Assembly (NCBI GenBank): GCA_024734555.1
Contig: JANPWX010000062.1
Coordinates: 577,267 to 641,266, forward strand
DNA: 64,000 nt
From: Trochalopteron elliotii
Lineage: Eukaryota; Chordata; Aves; Passeriformes; Leiothrichidae
Direction: 5' to 3'
In this document: positions 1 through 13,745 of the stretch, in pieces
How positions within the stretch are numbered: the first letter of the stretch is position 1
How the letters are laid out: each line of letters opens with the position of its first letter
Program-made: the position numbers and the translations under genes
Notes under the pieces: generated by a model
The model's database searches: none
Told to the model about the DNA's origin: nothing
What the model saw: the letters and a program-made list of their open reading frames with translations, nothing else

Positions 1-3000
1 ATGATATATGATATATTCTGATACCATACCAGCATAAATTTTGAGACAGAAGGGATTTAGGGCTGCTAGACCCTCTTTGCCGAATAGTAAAATTTTCTCT
101 TTGTATGTATTAGTTACTGTGGACATGGAAGACTTTAAGCCTAATGTGAACAAACATATAGGTGTCCAGTTCAGAAACATATAGAATTAATTTTATATTA
201 TTAGCATATTTGTCCTAATTTTGAAAAAAAAAGAAATTAATTTAAACAGTTGTATAAATCATGATGAAAAGGAAAAAGATTCATTGTATCTTCCATGTTT
301 AACTGCTTGGTGAACTTATCCAGGTGTGAGATGAAGAGTTTTTATTTTAATGTGTTGTTTTCAAGGGGCCAGAACTAGTCTAAATTGTAATGATTACCTT
401 CTTATTCATTAGTGTTTTGAACGAGAATAGCAGCTGATGAATACCACACAAAAGGCCTCCCTCTGCTAGTATAAAATCCATTTAGAACCTATTCAGGGAT
501 GTTTCAAATTTAGAAGATAAAAATATCACTTTGAATTCTAGGTGCAAAATAAAAACTTAATGTTCCTTTGTAGTGTAGTCCAAGTGATAAGTTATTTTTA
601 TGAATTCTACAAACAGTACTCCACAATAGATCCAGCAAATCCAGACAGACATCTTCAGAAAACCTTGCAAAGCCTTCCTTCTTGCTATTCCAGTGAGTGG
701 TCCTTCACTTCTAGCAGGGATTTCAGTAAACCTATTGATTTTATTGTGAAAAATAATAAAAATATATAGTAGAGCTCAAGGGTATCAATATAAAATTTCA
801 AAGTGAGTAGAAAGACTGATCGGGAACTAGATAATAAAAAAAGATGTATTTATCTATAAAGTTGATTGCAATAGTTCAAACCAATCCCACACTTCCATGT
901 GGGTAAAATAAAGTTGTGGTTAATATACTATAAAACAACTGAAATTCTACTCTCTTGCTTACAGCATTCTTGGTTTAAAGTGATATAGAACCACCTATTT
1001 TCCAGTGCAGTGTAAGAGACAGAATATCCTTGACTTCTCTAAGCACAATGGATATATATTGTGGCAGACTGCTACATCACAGGGTTCATCTTCTGCCTCA
1101 TTCTGATTTTGGCCAAAAAAGTAGTCCTTTACACATCAGTTATATGGACACCTGTGTAATTCTTGTATGAGGAGAAAAGTTGAGTATCCCAAGAACATGA
1201 GGAAGATGTACAAAAAACTTCTTACAGACTAGTCTATTTCCCTTCAATCTATTCAGGTTTTACTATTCTGCCCTCATATTTTAACTAATACTACGAAGCC
1301 AATTACCAGACAAAAAGGGTTTGGAGCTCCAAAAAAGCTTAATGTACAAACCCATTTCAAATTTTCTCAGTGAAAATAGCAGAGGATATAAGGTCAAACT
1401 TTCTTCAACAATTTTTAGTTAGATTAGTAAATCCAAGGAAACCATTCAGCAGTCCTAATAGAAATGCACTGACAGCATTTTAAGATTTTATGTGCTAATA
1501 AAAAGAAAGATGACACTTTCAATGAGAGGCTCTCAATGCTACTTCTGATAAATCCACTGAAGTTTAGTAAAGCTTGAATCTTAGCTCCCTGTTGTATGTG
1601 ACTCTCAGCTTTACACTTGAGTATGAAAGGCTGAAAACTCTTCATTACCCTAACAATAAAATTGACAGCTTAAATCAGAATTTTTACAGCTTAATGTCAT
1701 TGAGACTTTATGCAAACATACTCTTCTTATCACTCAGTTCTTTTTTTCTGCTGAGTAATGAGGATATCAGATGATTGGGTAGACTGCGATGCAGTGAAGT
1801 TTTCCTCCAGTGATGGAAAGCAGCAGAAATGGCGCACGTAAATTCTACTTCCAATGGTTCAAAATTCAATTATGCAAGCTGCAAATAGTCCCTAAAGCCT
1901 GTCAGAGATTCAGATATCTGTCTCTTCCACAGCCTTACTCTTTCACATTTGACCATAAGGCAATTTCCCACTCTCTGCACACCCAAAAGGGATATTCTTC
2001 TCTATGCTCTTAAAATACTGAATGAGATTAACATAGCCACAAGACACATATATGTTATTCACTCTGTAGTTGTAATGTTTTTCTAGGTCTGACTTGAGGA
2101 AAGTGCAAAGACAGGAGATATAAATATTCTGGTCCCAAAGATCTATTATGTTGGAGGTTTCAGTGAAACGCAATTCCTCTCCTGAGCCCTTTCTCACTCA
2201 CTTGTGTATTCATTTACATTTTCTCATATATTAGACCTACGGCTCTGGCTAGGACTGACAAAGCTCAGTTTCAGATGGTAATTTCGCATTTAAAAAGGCC
2301 AGTCTGGTATAACTGAGCAAAATACAGACTCAAAACTCATATTATGCTTAGGTGACAAATAAATGCCAAACCTAAGGGATGTCAAGAGCACAGTTAGTGA
2401 GCACCACCCCATGTGGCTGATGCCACATTACTCTTCACAAAGAGATTTGGTAGATGAGCCAGGAAATTTGAAGTACATATCCAAATTTTAACATAATTGA
2501 ACATAATTTGACTAAGTTCTTTTCCTGTAGATTTCAGAAGGCAAACTATGCTGACTAGTCCATAACAGCTGTGCACACTTCGCTCTAAAAAAAATGGGTT
2601 AACTCTGCAAAGATCAGCATTAACTCCCACCCAAATTTCTGCTGGAAATTTATCAGGTTGCTAGGATAGCATGCTGTGCATAAAGGCTGCTCCCTGGCTG
2701 TGTACCCTCCCCGCAGGCACATGAAGCCCTAATTATGAGGTATATACACAGAAGAGTTTCTGGGAGCTAAGGAGAAGCATCAACAAATACACTACTTCCT
2801 TTGCTCCATGAGTTACAGACCCTTTGAAGCCTTTTTCTGTTCCTTGGTTTGTGCTTGCATCATCATATAGAAGGCTGTTTCAAACTTCACTTTTATTATT
2901 CGCACCAAAAATAATATCTAATTTCTTACTGTTACTCATTAATTTAATTTTAAAATTCAAAGCAAACAAATCCTGGACAACAAGCAATAACCTAAAAACT

Positions 3001-4359
3001 GAAAGGGGATGATAGTGTGCTGTGACAGTAGGACCACCCTTGTCCCATTTCATTATCAGTTAATGTGACTTTTCTTTTGCCAAGTCATTTAAATATTATA
3101 TAAGAGTAATACTCTCCACATTATACACCTTTATTAACTTACTCATTGGTGCACTTATTTCTTTCTTTTGCCTCATCATGAGAAGTGGAGAACAGTTTCC
3201 TTCTTCACTTCATGTTCTATTTCACTTTGTTCCTGTATCTATTTAAAGACTTCTTTGCCTCCTACAACCAAAAAAACCCTTCTAATTTCTACAAGTCCAG
3301 CATCAAGACATAAAGGACAACTTAAGCATCCTTACAGGCTCACCAGTATGGCTGCAGTTAAATGCAAAGACTACTCCTGGCTGCCAGGTGCTTATATGCT
3401 ATTTCCATAGCTTTCCCTGATGCTCCATAATGAAAGTGATGAGACTGGGAATCTTCTGTGTCGTTACACTCTGGCCCATAAGTCTGACTGCCAAATACTT
3501 TGAGAGCCTGTGCGTGCCAACATGAACAATATTTTTAATTTCCTAAATAACTAACTTATGCATGCATTTCTAGAATATAAAAGTTGAGAAACTGAATAGA
3601 ACAATCTTGGCACTGAGAAACATAGGTGAATTTCTTAAACATAGGTGAATTTCTTAAACAGAAGAGAGGCAAAAAGAAATTACCCTTTGATTTACAGTAT
3701 AAATTCTTTCCAAATCCACACAGGTTAAAAATGCTAGTTGTCATATTTGTTTTATATCTTAGCATCTTTGTTTTCTTTATGCTTAAGATGCCCTCAACAT
3801 ATATCCTCACAAGTACAGCTAAATTGGAAGAGGAAGATTAGAAAGATTTATAATGTTGCCAGGGCTGTCATATAGGTAACAAACGGGGAGTATTTCATCA
3901 TAAGGACTATGAAAGTATTCTGCCTACCATTTCTTTTAAAGTACATGTTTTCCTTTTTTTTTTCCTAAAGAACAAATATCAGTCCTTTTGAAACAAAAAG
4001 GTAAACTATTCTTAACAATTAGAACAGCTGCTTTATTTTTGTCTTGTGGTAGAAATCACAGACATAACAAACATTGGTAGCATTAAGTACCAAACATTTG
4101 TAGAATGTGAATTGATTGAGGTTTAATTTTCTTACACCTAGTTCATTTAAACCAAGTCCTTCTTAGTTCTTTTCTGCTGTTTTCTTTTATCTAAGTATGC
4201 ACTAAAGGGGCTTTATCCCCTTATCTCCCATTCATCACATTGTGTATAATATGTTTAGATTTATAAGCTGGAATTCATCTCCCAAAGACATGAATGACAG
4301 TAAGCAAACCTTTAAGTTACATTCTGCTACTATAAGTACTAGCCTGACAAACATTGAAA
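1..4359. other. Unique AT-rich noncoding DNA, no gene seen
   Basis: I see no gene here. Open frames on both strands stay under about 100 codons, several begin at GTG, and none resembles a known protein. There is no CpG cluster, no tRNA-like fold and no transposon that I recognise. The one structured item is the short tandem duplication at 3618-3660, listed separately. A slightly GC-richer patch at about 2660-2720 has no recognisable identity. The likely nature is intron or intergenic DNA. Confidence 0.7.
3618..3660. repeat. 19-bp tandem duplication, about 2.2 copies
   Basis: The unit AAACATAGGTGAATTTCTT is present twice back to back without a mismatch, followed by a partial third copy (AAACA). 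The copies are identical, so the duplication looks recent or is held by slippage. It falls in otherwise unique DNA. Confidence 0.9.
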
Positions 4360-4450
4360 CTATTATTATAATATTATTAATAATAATTTAATAAAATAAT
4401 AAAATGGTAATTAAATTATTATAATAATAAATGTAATACTAATAATACAG
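4360..4450. repeat. (ATT)n/(AAT)n-rich low-complexity tract
   Basis: About 90 bases consist almost wholly of A and T, dominated by irregular ATT/AAT triplets (runs such as TAATAATAAA). It is a degenerate microsatellite rather than a clean array. Nothing indicates function. Confidence 0.85.
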
Positions 4451-5461
4451 TTTTAATTATGTACATTGATTGATCACTGCATGGCTGTCTTATTTTAACC
4501 AAATACATATTCCATGACATTATGATTTTGTTTGAATTTGGTTAGGTTTTGTAGTACTTTTCTGAAGAGCTTCAGCAGACAATCTTCACCAAAAAGAGAA
4601 AGGGGAGAAAAAACCACCAAAAACCTAAAGCAGCAGCTCTGAGATACAAGATACAGCCATACAAGATGCCTAGTAGTTCTCTGAACATTTGGAAATGTCC
4701 TAGCTCTTTCGGGGAAACAAAAACAGACAAAAGTTCTTAGATAGTTCTTACAAAATAGACCCAACTGCTCCATTGAGACAGGAACTCCTCAAAGAGGAAA
4801 ACTTCTCATGTTAAGAGGATGAAACCCCTATATGGATTAAGGACAAGAAGCAGTTCAGGATTAAAAATATGAATACATCAGAGATTGCCTGCCTTGGCAC
4901 TACTGGGAAGAGAATAGTGTTTCCAGCCTCAGAGAAATGAGGACACTAAGTAATTGGAAAGAGTCCATTAGGCAAGTCATAAATCTATAGAATATTTCAT
5001 CTCCCTAAACAAATACATGGCTTAAAGTTTCTGTTTCTATATAAGGATAAATGTATTATACCAAAATGTAGCAATCTCTTATTCATTCTACTCAAATATT
5101 GGGCTTCTTCCCAGCACCTTAATTGAGAGCACAACAAAATTGTCCTCCTGCAATGTGTAGCATCAACAGTGAAGAGCAGTCAAGGAATTCTAGCTTTGTG
5201 CTCACTTCAGGGAATTTATTGTCTTAGATTTTTAATTTAACTCATATTTAAAAATATGTTTTATAAAGGTGAATAAAATATTTTGCTCTAAGTTTTTAAA
5301 TCTTCATTGTGCTGTGATTGGTTTTGTGCCAGAGAAGAGGGTCTTTCCACCTTCCCCTCTCAAACATGCAGGTAAATAGAATATTTATGTGAAGTATCTA
5401 ATTATTTATTTCAAATCAGGTAAGTTTCTTTCAGCATCCTCCATTTAAGTGGTATTATTGG
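4451..5461. other. Unique noncoding DNA upstream of the CR1
   Basis: I see no gene. A perfect-looking 5' splice-donor string (CAG/GTAAGT) occurs at 5417-5425, but no matching exon is visible around it. The segment ends where similarity to CR1 begins. Confidence 0.6.
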
Positions 5462-6473
5462 CAGAATGGCAGAGCTCAGAGGGTCATGATCAGTGGAGTA
5501 GAATCCATTTAGACACCCATAACCAGTGTTGTTCCCCAGGGATCAGTACTGTGTCCTATCTTTTTGAACTTGTTTATCAGCAACCTGGACTAAATGGAGT
5601 GTAGCCTAAGCAAGCTTGCTGATGACACATAATGGGAGGGAGTAGCTGCAACACCTGAAGGCTGAGCTGCTCTTCAGCAGGACCCTGACAGGCTGGAGAG
5701 CTGGGCAGAGAAAAACCAAATGAAGTTCAATAAAAGCAAGCGAAGGGTTCTGAACCTGGGGATGAATAACCCCAAGTGCCAGCACAGGTTAGGGGACACC
5801 TACTAAAGAGCAGCTCTGCAGAGAAGAACCCGAGAGTCTTGGTGGATGACAAGATCACCATGAGCTGGCAGTGCCATTGCAGCCAGGAGGGCCAATCCTG
5901 AGGTACATCAGGAAGAGTGTGGCCAGCAGGCCTGGGGATATTATCCTCCCACTCTACTCTGCCCTGCAGGCTACAGCTGAAGTATTGGATCAGAATCAAT
6001 TCTGATTTCCACAGTCCAAGAAAGACAAATTGTTACTGACAAGGGTCCAGCAGAGACCACAAAGATGATGAGGGGTCTGGAACATTTCTCCTATGAGGAA
6101 AAACTGTGGGAACTGGGCATGTTTAGTCTAGAAAAGAGAAGACTGAGAGAGGACCTCATCAATACATACAAATATTTTAACATCTGATATCAAGAGGACA
6201 GCGCTGGACTCCCTTCAGTAGTGCCAGTGAAAGGACAAGGAGCAATGATCATAAAATAAAGCACAAGAAGTTCCATCTCAACAGGATGAAGACCTGCTTT
6301 ACACTGAGGGTGGCAGAGCACTGCAACAGCTGCCCAGGGAGGTCATGAAGTCTCCCTCTCTTAAGACATTCAAAACCCACCTGGACGAGTTCCTGTGTAA
6401 CCCGCTATAAGTGACCCTGTGATCTTCAGTGCTCACTCACAACTCTAACTATTCTGTGATTCTATGATTCTGT
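5462..6473 (+). mobile_element. CR1 LINE fragment, 5'-truncated, dead
   Basis: About 1 kb of the 3' part of a Chicken Repeat 1 (CR1) non-LTR retrotransposon lies in sense orientation. From position 5531 the sequence still encodes the reverse-transcriptase block VPQGSVLCPI, followed by NLFISNLD. In the same frame the catalytic-type box reads LADD (ADD codons at 5618-5626). An in-frame TAA at 5591 separates the two blocks and a second TAA at 5630 follows the box, so no enzyme can be made. Further downstream is the conserved CR1 3' region with a CCCAGGGAGGTC-like block at about 6335. The element ends in three 8-bp units, ATTCTGTG, ATTCTATG and ATTCTGTA (6451-6474), the hallmark CR1 terminus. The 5' boundary is approximate. 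The many differences from my recollection of the consensus suggest an old insertion. CR1 copies normally lack clear target-site duplications, and I see none. The copy identifies the host as a sauropsid, most likely a bird. Confidence 0.95.
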
Positions 6474-9400
6474 ATCTGGAACCTACTTACAAATGACAAA
6501 AATTATTCCTTTTAGAGAACTCTGTGTTGGTCTTTGTTCATAGTTTGTATTTTTCCACCTATCTTCCTTTGGCATTGCAGTGAGCAGCCCTGTTTCAACA
6601 CATCAGCTGTCTCATCCTTCTCTTTGTGTTCCTTCCTTGCAGTGTTCTCTGCATATCAAAAAACAAAAATCTGAAACAGAAAATCCAAAACTGTCTCCAA
6701 TAGGTGATCTTAGTGAAGGAAGAAGAAACTAGAGGGAGAAACACAGGCAGAAGCTAACTGCTGCTTTTTATGTTTTCTTCCACATAAAACCAAACGGCAG
6801 CTACTTTGCCCTGGGCATTTTGCTTTATACATTGTGTAGAATACATATTCTTGTCTATTTATATTCATCAGACCTAAATCTGGAAGCTGCTGTCATGCTG
6901 ACAAAGAACCAGAGACAGAATCTAACTCCTGTGTTGCTCCTGTATATGATAATATGATCTCTGTGAGTGGAAATTCACTTGGTACCCTTGCACAGTGTGA
7001 AGATGGTATCAATCTGCCTGAGTAAGATTAGCAACACCCATTCAGTTTCCAACTTTGACATGAGCCAGTGAACTAAACAGCTAGAAAATGGCAGTGTCCA
7101 CAAAGAAGACCCTTTTTTTTAATATTTTCTTGTGTATAATAGGAATTAATCAAATATTTTCAGTTGCTTCTGTTTAGATATTAGTTTAGATATTAAACCT
7201 TTAAAAACCTGAATCCATTTCTCTTCACAAAGTCAATAAAAACTGAAGCAGAGCACATAATTTGAATTAATTGCATTGCCAGCTTGTAGGAGGAGTTCTG
7301 AGGTATCCACTGGAGCTCCAAAAAAGGCCTTTTTCACCATTTGGGAGACCTTATGTAAGCTATTTTGTCAAAACATCATTCATTTGACATTCCATAAATT
7401 TTGCAAGTTGAATCAAAATGAACAGTGCATGCTTTATGTTTTCTGCCCCTTCTGTTTAGCAGGTAGGAACATCCTATATATTTTAAACAGGGACCACTGC
7501 TAGATTTCAAAGTGGAGCTTTGGATCCAACCATACCATTATCAAAGTTGTATTAGAAAATACTACAAAGATGACACAGCTCTGAAAACCGAGTTGGAATA
7601 TTGTTAACTTCATCCAGAACAAAGACTGCAGCTTACCAATCACTAACACAGTCATGGACAGCCAGAATGGTGGCACAGAACGAAGGACATTTTCAGGAGC
7701 GTATTTCACATTAACAAAATTCACTGCACACAGGTGATTAAAAAAAATTACTTTCCTAATGACTTCTTACACTAACTCTTCTTAAATGTGACACAAAGCT
7801 CAACTTTTCCATCTCTGCCTCAGGTTTTACATTTAGTCTTTGTGTTCCTTGGGTTTGTCAGCACTCTCCTTATCAGCATTTTGACTGAAATTTATGTTTT
7901 GCTCTAAAGGGCTTTACATGTGTATTTACTGCAGTGGTATATAAATGAATAGAACTTCAAAGTGAACGACTGAATATTAAATAAATCAAAAGCATAGCTT
8001 CAAAACACTTAAAGTGGAAAAGTAGTGCATTTACAAAACTGACAGATTTTTTATTCAATGTATTTACTTTCCTAATACCAATCCCAGACTCTGCAAAGGT
8101 AAGGCTATCACTATCCCAACAAAGAAAGCTGGAACATTGCAAACTGCTTTGTTTTTCCTGCAAGATATTGGTCAGAGATATGTTAAACTACACAGTATTA
8201 CATCTTTCTTTTCCACAAAGTCAGGTAGTCAGAGATGACAGACCTATACACCAGGGAACTTAAACACAGAGGGAGATCCAATTTTCACCAAAAGCATTCC
8301 CAGGGAAGAATAACTCCCCATGGAGAAACAGGGAAAAAAAAAAAGAAAAAAATATTATCCCAAGAACTTGCCACTGTATGTAAAAAGCACACAAGCTAAA
8401 TCTAAAGAACTGAATGTTTAAGTGAGAATATTTTTTTACCAAGTGAATTACTACATTTCATGGTAATAATTAAAATTATAATATAGCATGCAATAAAATA
8501 ATGAAAAGAATGGTGATACAAAAAAAACAATTAAGAGGTTTATAGTTATACAGTCCAAAAAGTCCAACCAAGCAGGGATAAAGATAAAAGCTGTTTCAAA
8601 AATGTGTGACAAAGACTGTATTAGTCACAGAGGAAAAAAAAAAAAGGATAATTCATAAGAAAACAAAAAAAGAAGTTTAAAAAAAAGTGTATCAAAATTC
8701 TGAATAAAAATTCTGATTCCAGTAAGGATTTTTGAAGATCATTTAATTCTTATGATTTATTAGATCTTCAATAGAACTACTGCACTGAGACACTATGGGT
8801 TTTTTATTAACAGAATATGATTAATGCCACTGCAATCACTAACAACTACTTTCTCTTTCATCAGCTAGTGGTCTGGTGCTGATCAGATGATGAAATCAGG
8901 GAAAGTGAATTGGTAGACCAGCTGAAGAAAGCATTTCTAATATAACTTAAGACAACAACAACAGAAACAGAGGAGCTTTCTCATTTTTCTTTAGTTCACT
9001 TCTGTCTCTAACAGTGTGATTTCATTTACTCCTATAAAAAGTGTGCATAAAGTCTTTATCTAATACTCAGACTAACCACTTCCTCTCAAAGGGATAAATT
9101 ACAGCACAATCCAAATACATTGCAAAGATAAGATCTTGGGATTTTTTGTCTCCTACCCTGTATTTTTACAATGGGAAATAAACATGCAAAAATCATGAGA
9201 AATCTGTATTTTTAATCCTTTCCACTCTATGAATGAAAATGTAGGAAAGGGTACCACATCCCTCTGTTTGTGAATTGAGTGAATGAGAATTTTAAAAGAC
9301 TAAAGGACCAGCAAAACACACACAGACTCTCCCTCATTAGATTTTTTTGCACAATAGTGACTACAGAGAGCTATGAATGCACAGTACTATGAATAATAAA

Positions 9401-12400
9401 ACATCTGTGAATTACATAATGTCACTAAGTACATTCCAAATGGTATGCATATATTAAACCACAAACACAGGCTGGTACTTGTTTAATACAAAATCAGAAA
9501 AAAAAAATGGTGGTTCACAAAGGCCCTGGAAGTCCATTATGTTATCGAATTCTCACATATTACTTTAAGGAATGTGATGCTATTGTTACACCACAATAAA
9601 CAATTGTCACAGCAACTGCTGTCAGTGACAGTTAGCAATATCTCTGGGAAATCAATCAACTTTAATAAAACAGTTTAAGGAAATGTAATTTCTTCTTGCA
9701 TTTTAAACTGGCTAGGGTCTACATGGAAAAAACAAATGAGGAACTTTTATAAATATTAAGATTCCATATTTTCACAGCATTTCATATTGCCATTGAAATG
9801 CAGAAGCAAACTTTGAGCCTGTAGCACCTTCTGACAATCAGAAAAATGTTCCTTTGTATCACTGCAGACTTCACACAGCTTGATTGGAGCCCTCTGTTTT
9901 AGAAGTGCCCCCAACACCACCCTGGTGATAAATCATTTTAGGTTTGGATGCTTGCTGTTAGTTCCAATCACGATGTGCTACTTTTTCACTGCTGAAGCAA
10001 GGCTTCCTTTTAAGCAGCTATAGTAGTCTCTTGACAGTATAATACAGATATGGATCCACAATTATAAAGGGAAGTCAAATTTATAATTTCACTGCTGTAT
10101 ATTCTTCTTAATGACTAGTTCAGGAACAGGAATATAGGACTATTGTTTTAAACACAAGTCTCAAACTCCTAGAGGTTTAGGTTAGTGTTAGATACTTTTT
10201 CTTTAAAACCACATTTTTTCTGTCTCTCTGAAATCATCTATTCTTTCAATTAACAGAAATCCATCACTTAGTAAAAATGCAAAGTATTTTATCATTCTAT
10301 TACAGGTTGATACCATTATTTGGAAAAGTCTTTACTATGAAGTAGCATGCTGTTTATCCTCACCCAGTCATATATAACATCATACAATTTGACAGTTTAC
10401 CATGCTAAAACCTAATTCAAACCCTCCTGAAGTCACTGACTCACATTTTCCTTTCACTTTCTTGACTCAGAAGTCTTTTACAAGTCAAATGCTGTTCATC
10501 CTTTCACTCCAGTATGCAGTACCCCAAGCTCATCTCACAACTGCCTCCTCTGATGTTATGACCTCCATGGTGAGATAGTGTAGGAAAGGCTTATTCAGTA
10601 AAAAAACTTAGGATGAGTCTCTAGGGTTTATGAAATTAACAGATGGCCTCAACCTAAGTGTATTTAAAGGAGATTTTATTTTTTAATGAAAATAATTTGA
10701 GATTGGGTATGTAACCAAAACTCAGGTATGTATTTGATCTTATCCCAGAAATAATTCAAGATAGATCATCCAGGTTACCATATGGGCTATATTCCATTCC
10801 TACTCCTATTAAAAGCAGATTACAGAGTGGCTAAAGCTGCTTATGATTTTCCAAGCTTACCAGTATTAATTTGAATAAGATAATAGATGAGGGAAGGATG
10901 ACTGGCAGCCATTCCATCCATCCAAAGTACAAATCTCTTCAACAGAATTTCAATGGATTGCAGAACTAAGTATCAAAAGATCTAGTGATAATTTGATCTT
11001 CCATTTTTTTTAACAGTAGTACTTCTTCAGGTAAGGTTATTCAGTCTACTTCTTCCTAAAAATAGAGACTTGCCATATTTATATTCTGTCCTAAAATGCA
11101 GTACTGCAAAGTACTATGAAAGTTTGGATATGTACACTGAGGTATTAAGTATGTGCAACAGCTGTTGCAGAAATCATGATGTGCAAAATTCATGAAGGGC
11201 ACACAGTGAGTTATGAATCCAGTCTTGAGTTCCAGGCATTGATATCCATATCTGGGGACAAGAATTCCAAGTGCCTTATCTTTCCTGCTTATGGCATGTA
11301 GGGAAGCTGCTAGTGCATCTGTACAGGCCCTGAGAGACAGATGAACAAGCCAGAGAGATGACACAGATGTCCAGAATCTTCCCACCTGACACCTGGCTGA
11401 ATTCACGCTGGTTATTGCAAGATGTGGATAACCATCTGTCCATCTGTCTGGTAGTTACACTTAAGGGTCGTATTGTTTCAAAAAGTTAATCACTGAAGTA
11501 AGTAATAGGAAAGATTTTTGAAAATTCAACACTATTTCCTGCATGTACTATAATAGTCATTATAAATCTCTCCTGGTGCAGTTCAACATGGCCAGAATAC
11601 CAGAAATCCAGCAGAGCCAATGTACTATAAGAAAAATATTTTAGTATATTTCCAATAAATTATGCAAAAAATGATATGGTAACATTTTAAGGACAATTCT
11701 CCGCCTTTTTTCCCCATCATATTAATGTGAGAAAAAAAAATCATTCTGACAATGGTAAAGCTGAAATTATTATGCCAGACTTCATGATTCTAATTTTTTA
11801 ACTTCAACATATAAAAACACTGCACATGTGCAGAGGAAGAGTTTCCCTAAATTTTGTATTAGGGCATAAATCATCAAATTCCCATTGACACTCATGTGTC
11901 TTGGATAGAATTTACTTAAGCAATTCTCATCACGTAATGGAAGTTGTCCTGCATGTATTTAATACACCAGACAGTCAAGGCAGACAAAGATCTAAGGTGG
12001 CTTCTTCCATCCCAGGATAGTAGGTCAGTGACATTAACAAGATCCCCAATTCCCATTTCCCAGTTCTATGTGGTAAACAGATAATTCATTTGAAATTAAT
12101 GCAGATCATGGTGTAAATGCAGTCTCTACTGAAGTAGACAGTAAGATAGAAATGTGTCCTGCTGTATGCAAGTTTTATATATTAGCAGAAATCTAAAAAA
12201 ATATATCGAGAGGATTCTAGAAAGTTAATGGACTAAATGGCAGTTCAAAAATCTTCTGCCTTGTTTCAAGACTTGCTAAATTTATCATCTTCTATCATTA
12301 CTTACAGTAATGAATTCTGTAAAGCAGAGATTCTGACATTACTGTCTGACCTCCCACAGTTACTAATCCTATTTTTCTGAAAGCGCTTTATACCTTGAAA

Positions 12401-13726
12401 TGTATTACAATAAGCCACAAACTCAATCAAAGGTACAAAAAATTAATATTAAAATCACCTTAAAAACATATACAAAAATACCATGTATTTTTCAAAAGTT
12501 ATCCTATCCAAAATAACTTTTTGAGTGAAATCAAAATCTGTCTGGTGCTGCACATTGACAGTTCTAATTTCAGTGAGAATGATTAAAAGCAAAGTGTCAA
12601 AGGCTGCATGCAAGTGCTCCACAACACAGTACAAAATGAAATTGTGTCGTATTAAAAATCTAATGCTATATTTAAAAACTGAATTTAATTTTTAAATGGG
12701 AGATTAAAAATTTTAAAACAGTTTATTAGTATTGCCCCTATGTTTTTACCTTTCATTATTTCAATATTAATGCCAGAAATCAACACCATCAATGCAAAAA
12801 AAATAGAGGAAAACTAGAGGCTGCTTCAAGAAATTTTATTTGATTTAGGTCCCTGCACACATTTCAAGTTCTTTGAGAATGATCCAATGTCTGTACATGA
12901 AAAAGGCATAAGCTTTGCTCAAGAGCTATGGTCATAAAAGCTATCCATGAAAATATTCAAACTGATCTTCCCTGAAAGATGAAAACCTGAACTTAACAGG
13001 TAACCATCAATTATCAACTCCTTATCACTGCAAGATGCTCAGACTTCACATAGTTTTAAGCGAAACACAAGGTGAGCATGACATGGTGTCACAACATGAC
13101 ATCAATTTTACAGACACGTGTAACTGTACTATTTGCATTCTCCTTTCACCATCTTCTTTGCACTACAAACTCTTTATCATGCATAGGAAACACCTGACTA
13201 ATTGCCTCAGGAAGTCTACTCTTTTTATTCCACAACACTGCCATAGCTGCTTCTTTCAGGCTCCCTGGAGCTTTAATTCACAACTTTTTAATGCCCTCCA
13301 TGGGGAGTATTTCAAAATGAGGGATGGAAGCAGGATGAAGGCAACAAGAAAAACACTGGGTCTCCCACAGCTTGTCAAGTTCTCTCTTTATAATGTAAGT
13401 TTCTCAGAACAAAGCCCATGTATCGTGTCACTACCAGCACTGAGTATATAATCAATGGTTTCACAATATTATTGAATTAGTTACTTCTGTGTCTTTTCTC
13501 CAATTTGTTGAAATACTTTACCCACTAACCATGCCTCACAGTCATGAAATACTTGAACAAAAACAGATGTGCTATGTATATTTAAAACCAACAAAAAAAT
13601 ATGGTTTCATTTGCTTGCTTAACATGATGCTTTTGTAGAAAAAAAAATGTAAGCTGTATTTTTTTTTCCTTAATTGCAGCATGGTTAAATCTAAAGCATT
13701 TTTTGACAAAAGTGCACTGAAAGGTG
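6474..13726. other. Unique AT-rich noncoding DNA, no gene seen
   Basis: No recognisable gene or transposon is present in about 7 kb. It contains a 12-bp perfect tandem pair, GTTTAGATATTA, at 7172-7195, short A-rich runs (for example 8331-8352 and 8634-8645) and scattered AT-rich stretches. An ATG-initiated frame of 138 codons at 13035-13451 is the longest seen here. It has no domain, signal or composition I recognise and is probably chance. Two splice-like CAG/GTRRG motifs, near 7462 and 11030, are treated among the findings. Confidence 0.65.
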
Positions 13727-13745
13727 TATATATATATATATATAT
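13727..13745. repeat. (TA)n microsatellite
   Basis: There are nine and a half uninterrupted TA dinucleotides, flanked by GTG and GTAAGTG. An array of this length is likely to vary between individuals. Confidence 0.95.

Noticed and set aside
5405..5430. Consensus splice donor CAG/GTAAGT at 5419 with TTTCTTTCAG just downstream
   Set aside because: The donor and next acceptor are too close for an intron, the upstream tract is a weak acceptor, and no exon is evident.
5727..5999. 91-codon - strand open frame
   Set aside because: It is antisense to the CR1 fragment and a shadow of the element.
13035..13451. 138-codon ATG-initiated frame
   Set aside because: No recognisable domain, no splice or promoter context, and a length that chance can produce in 64 kb over six frames.
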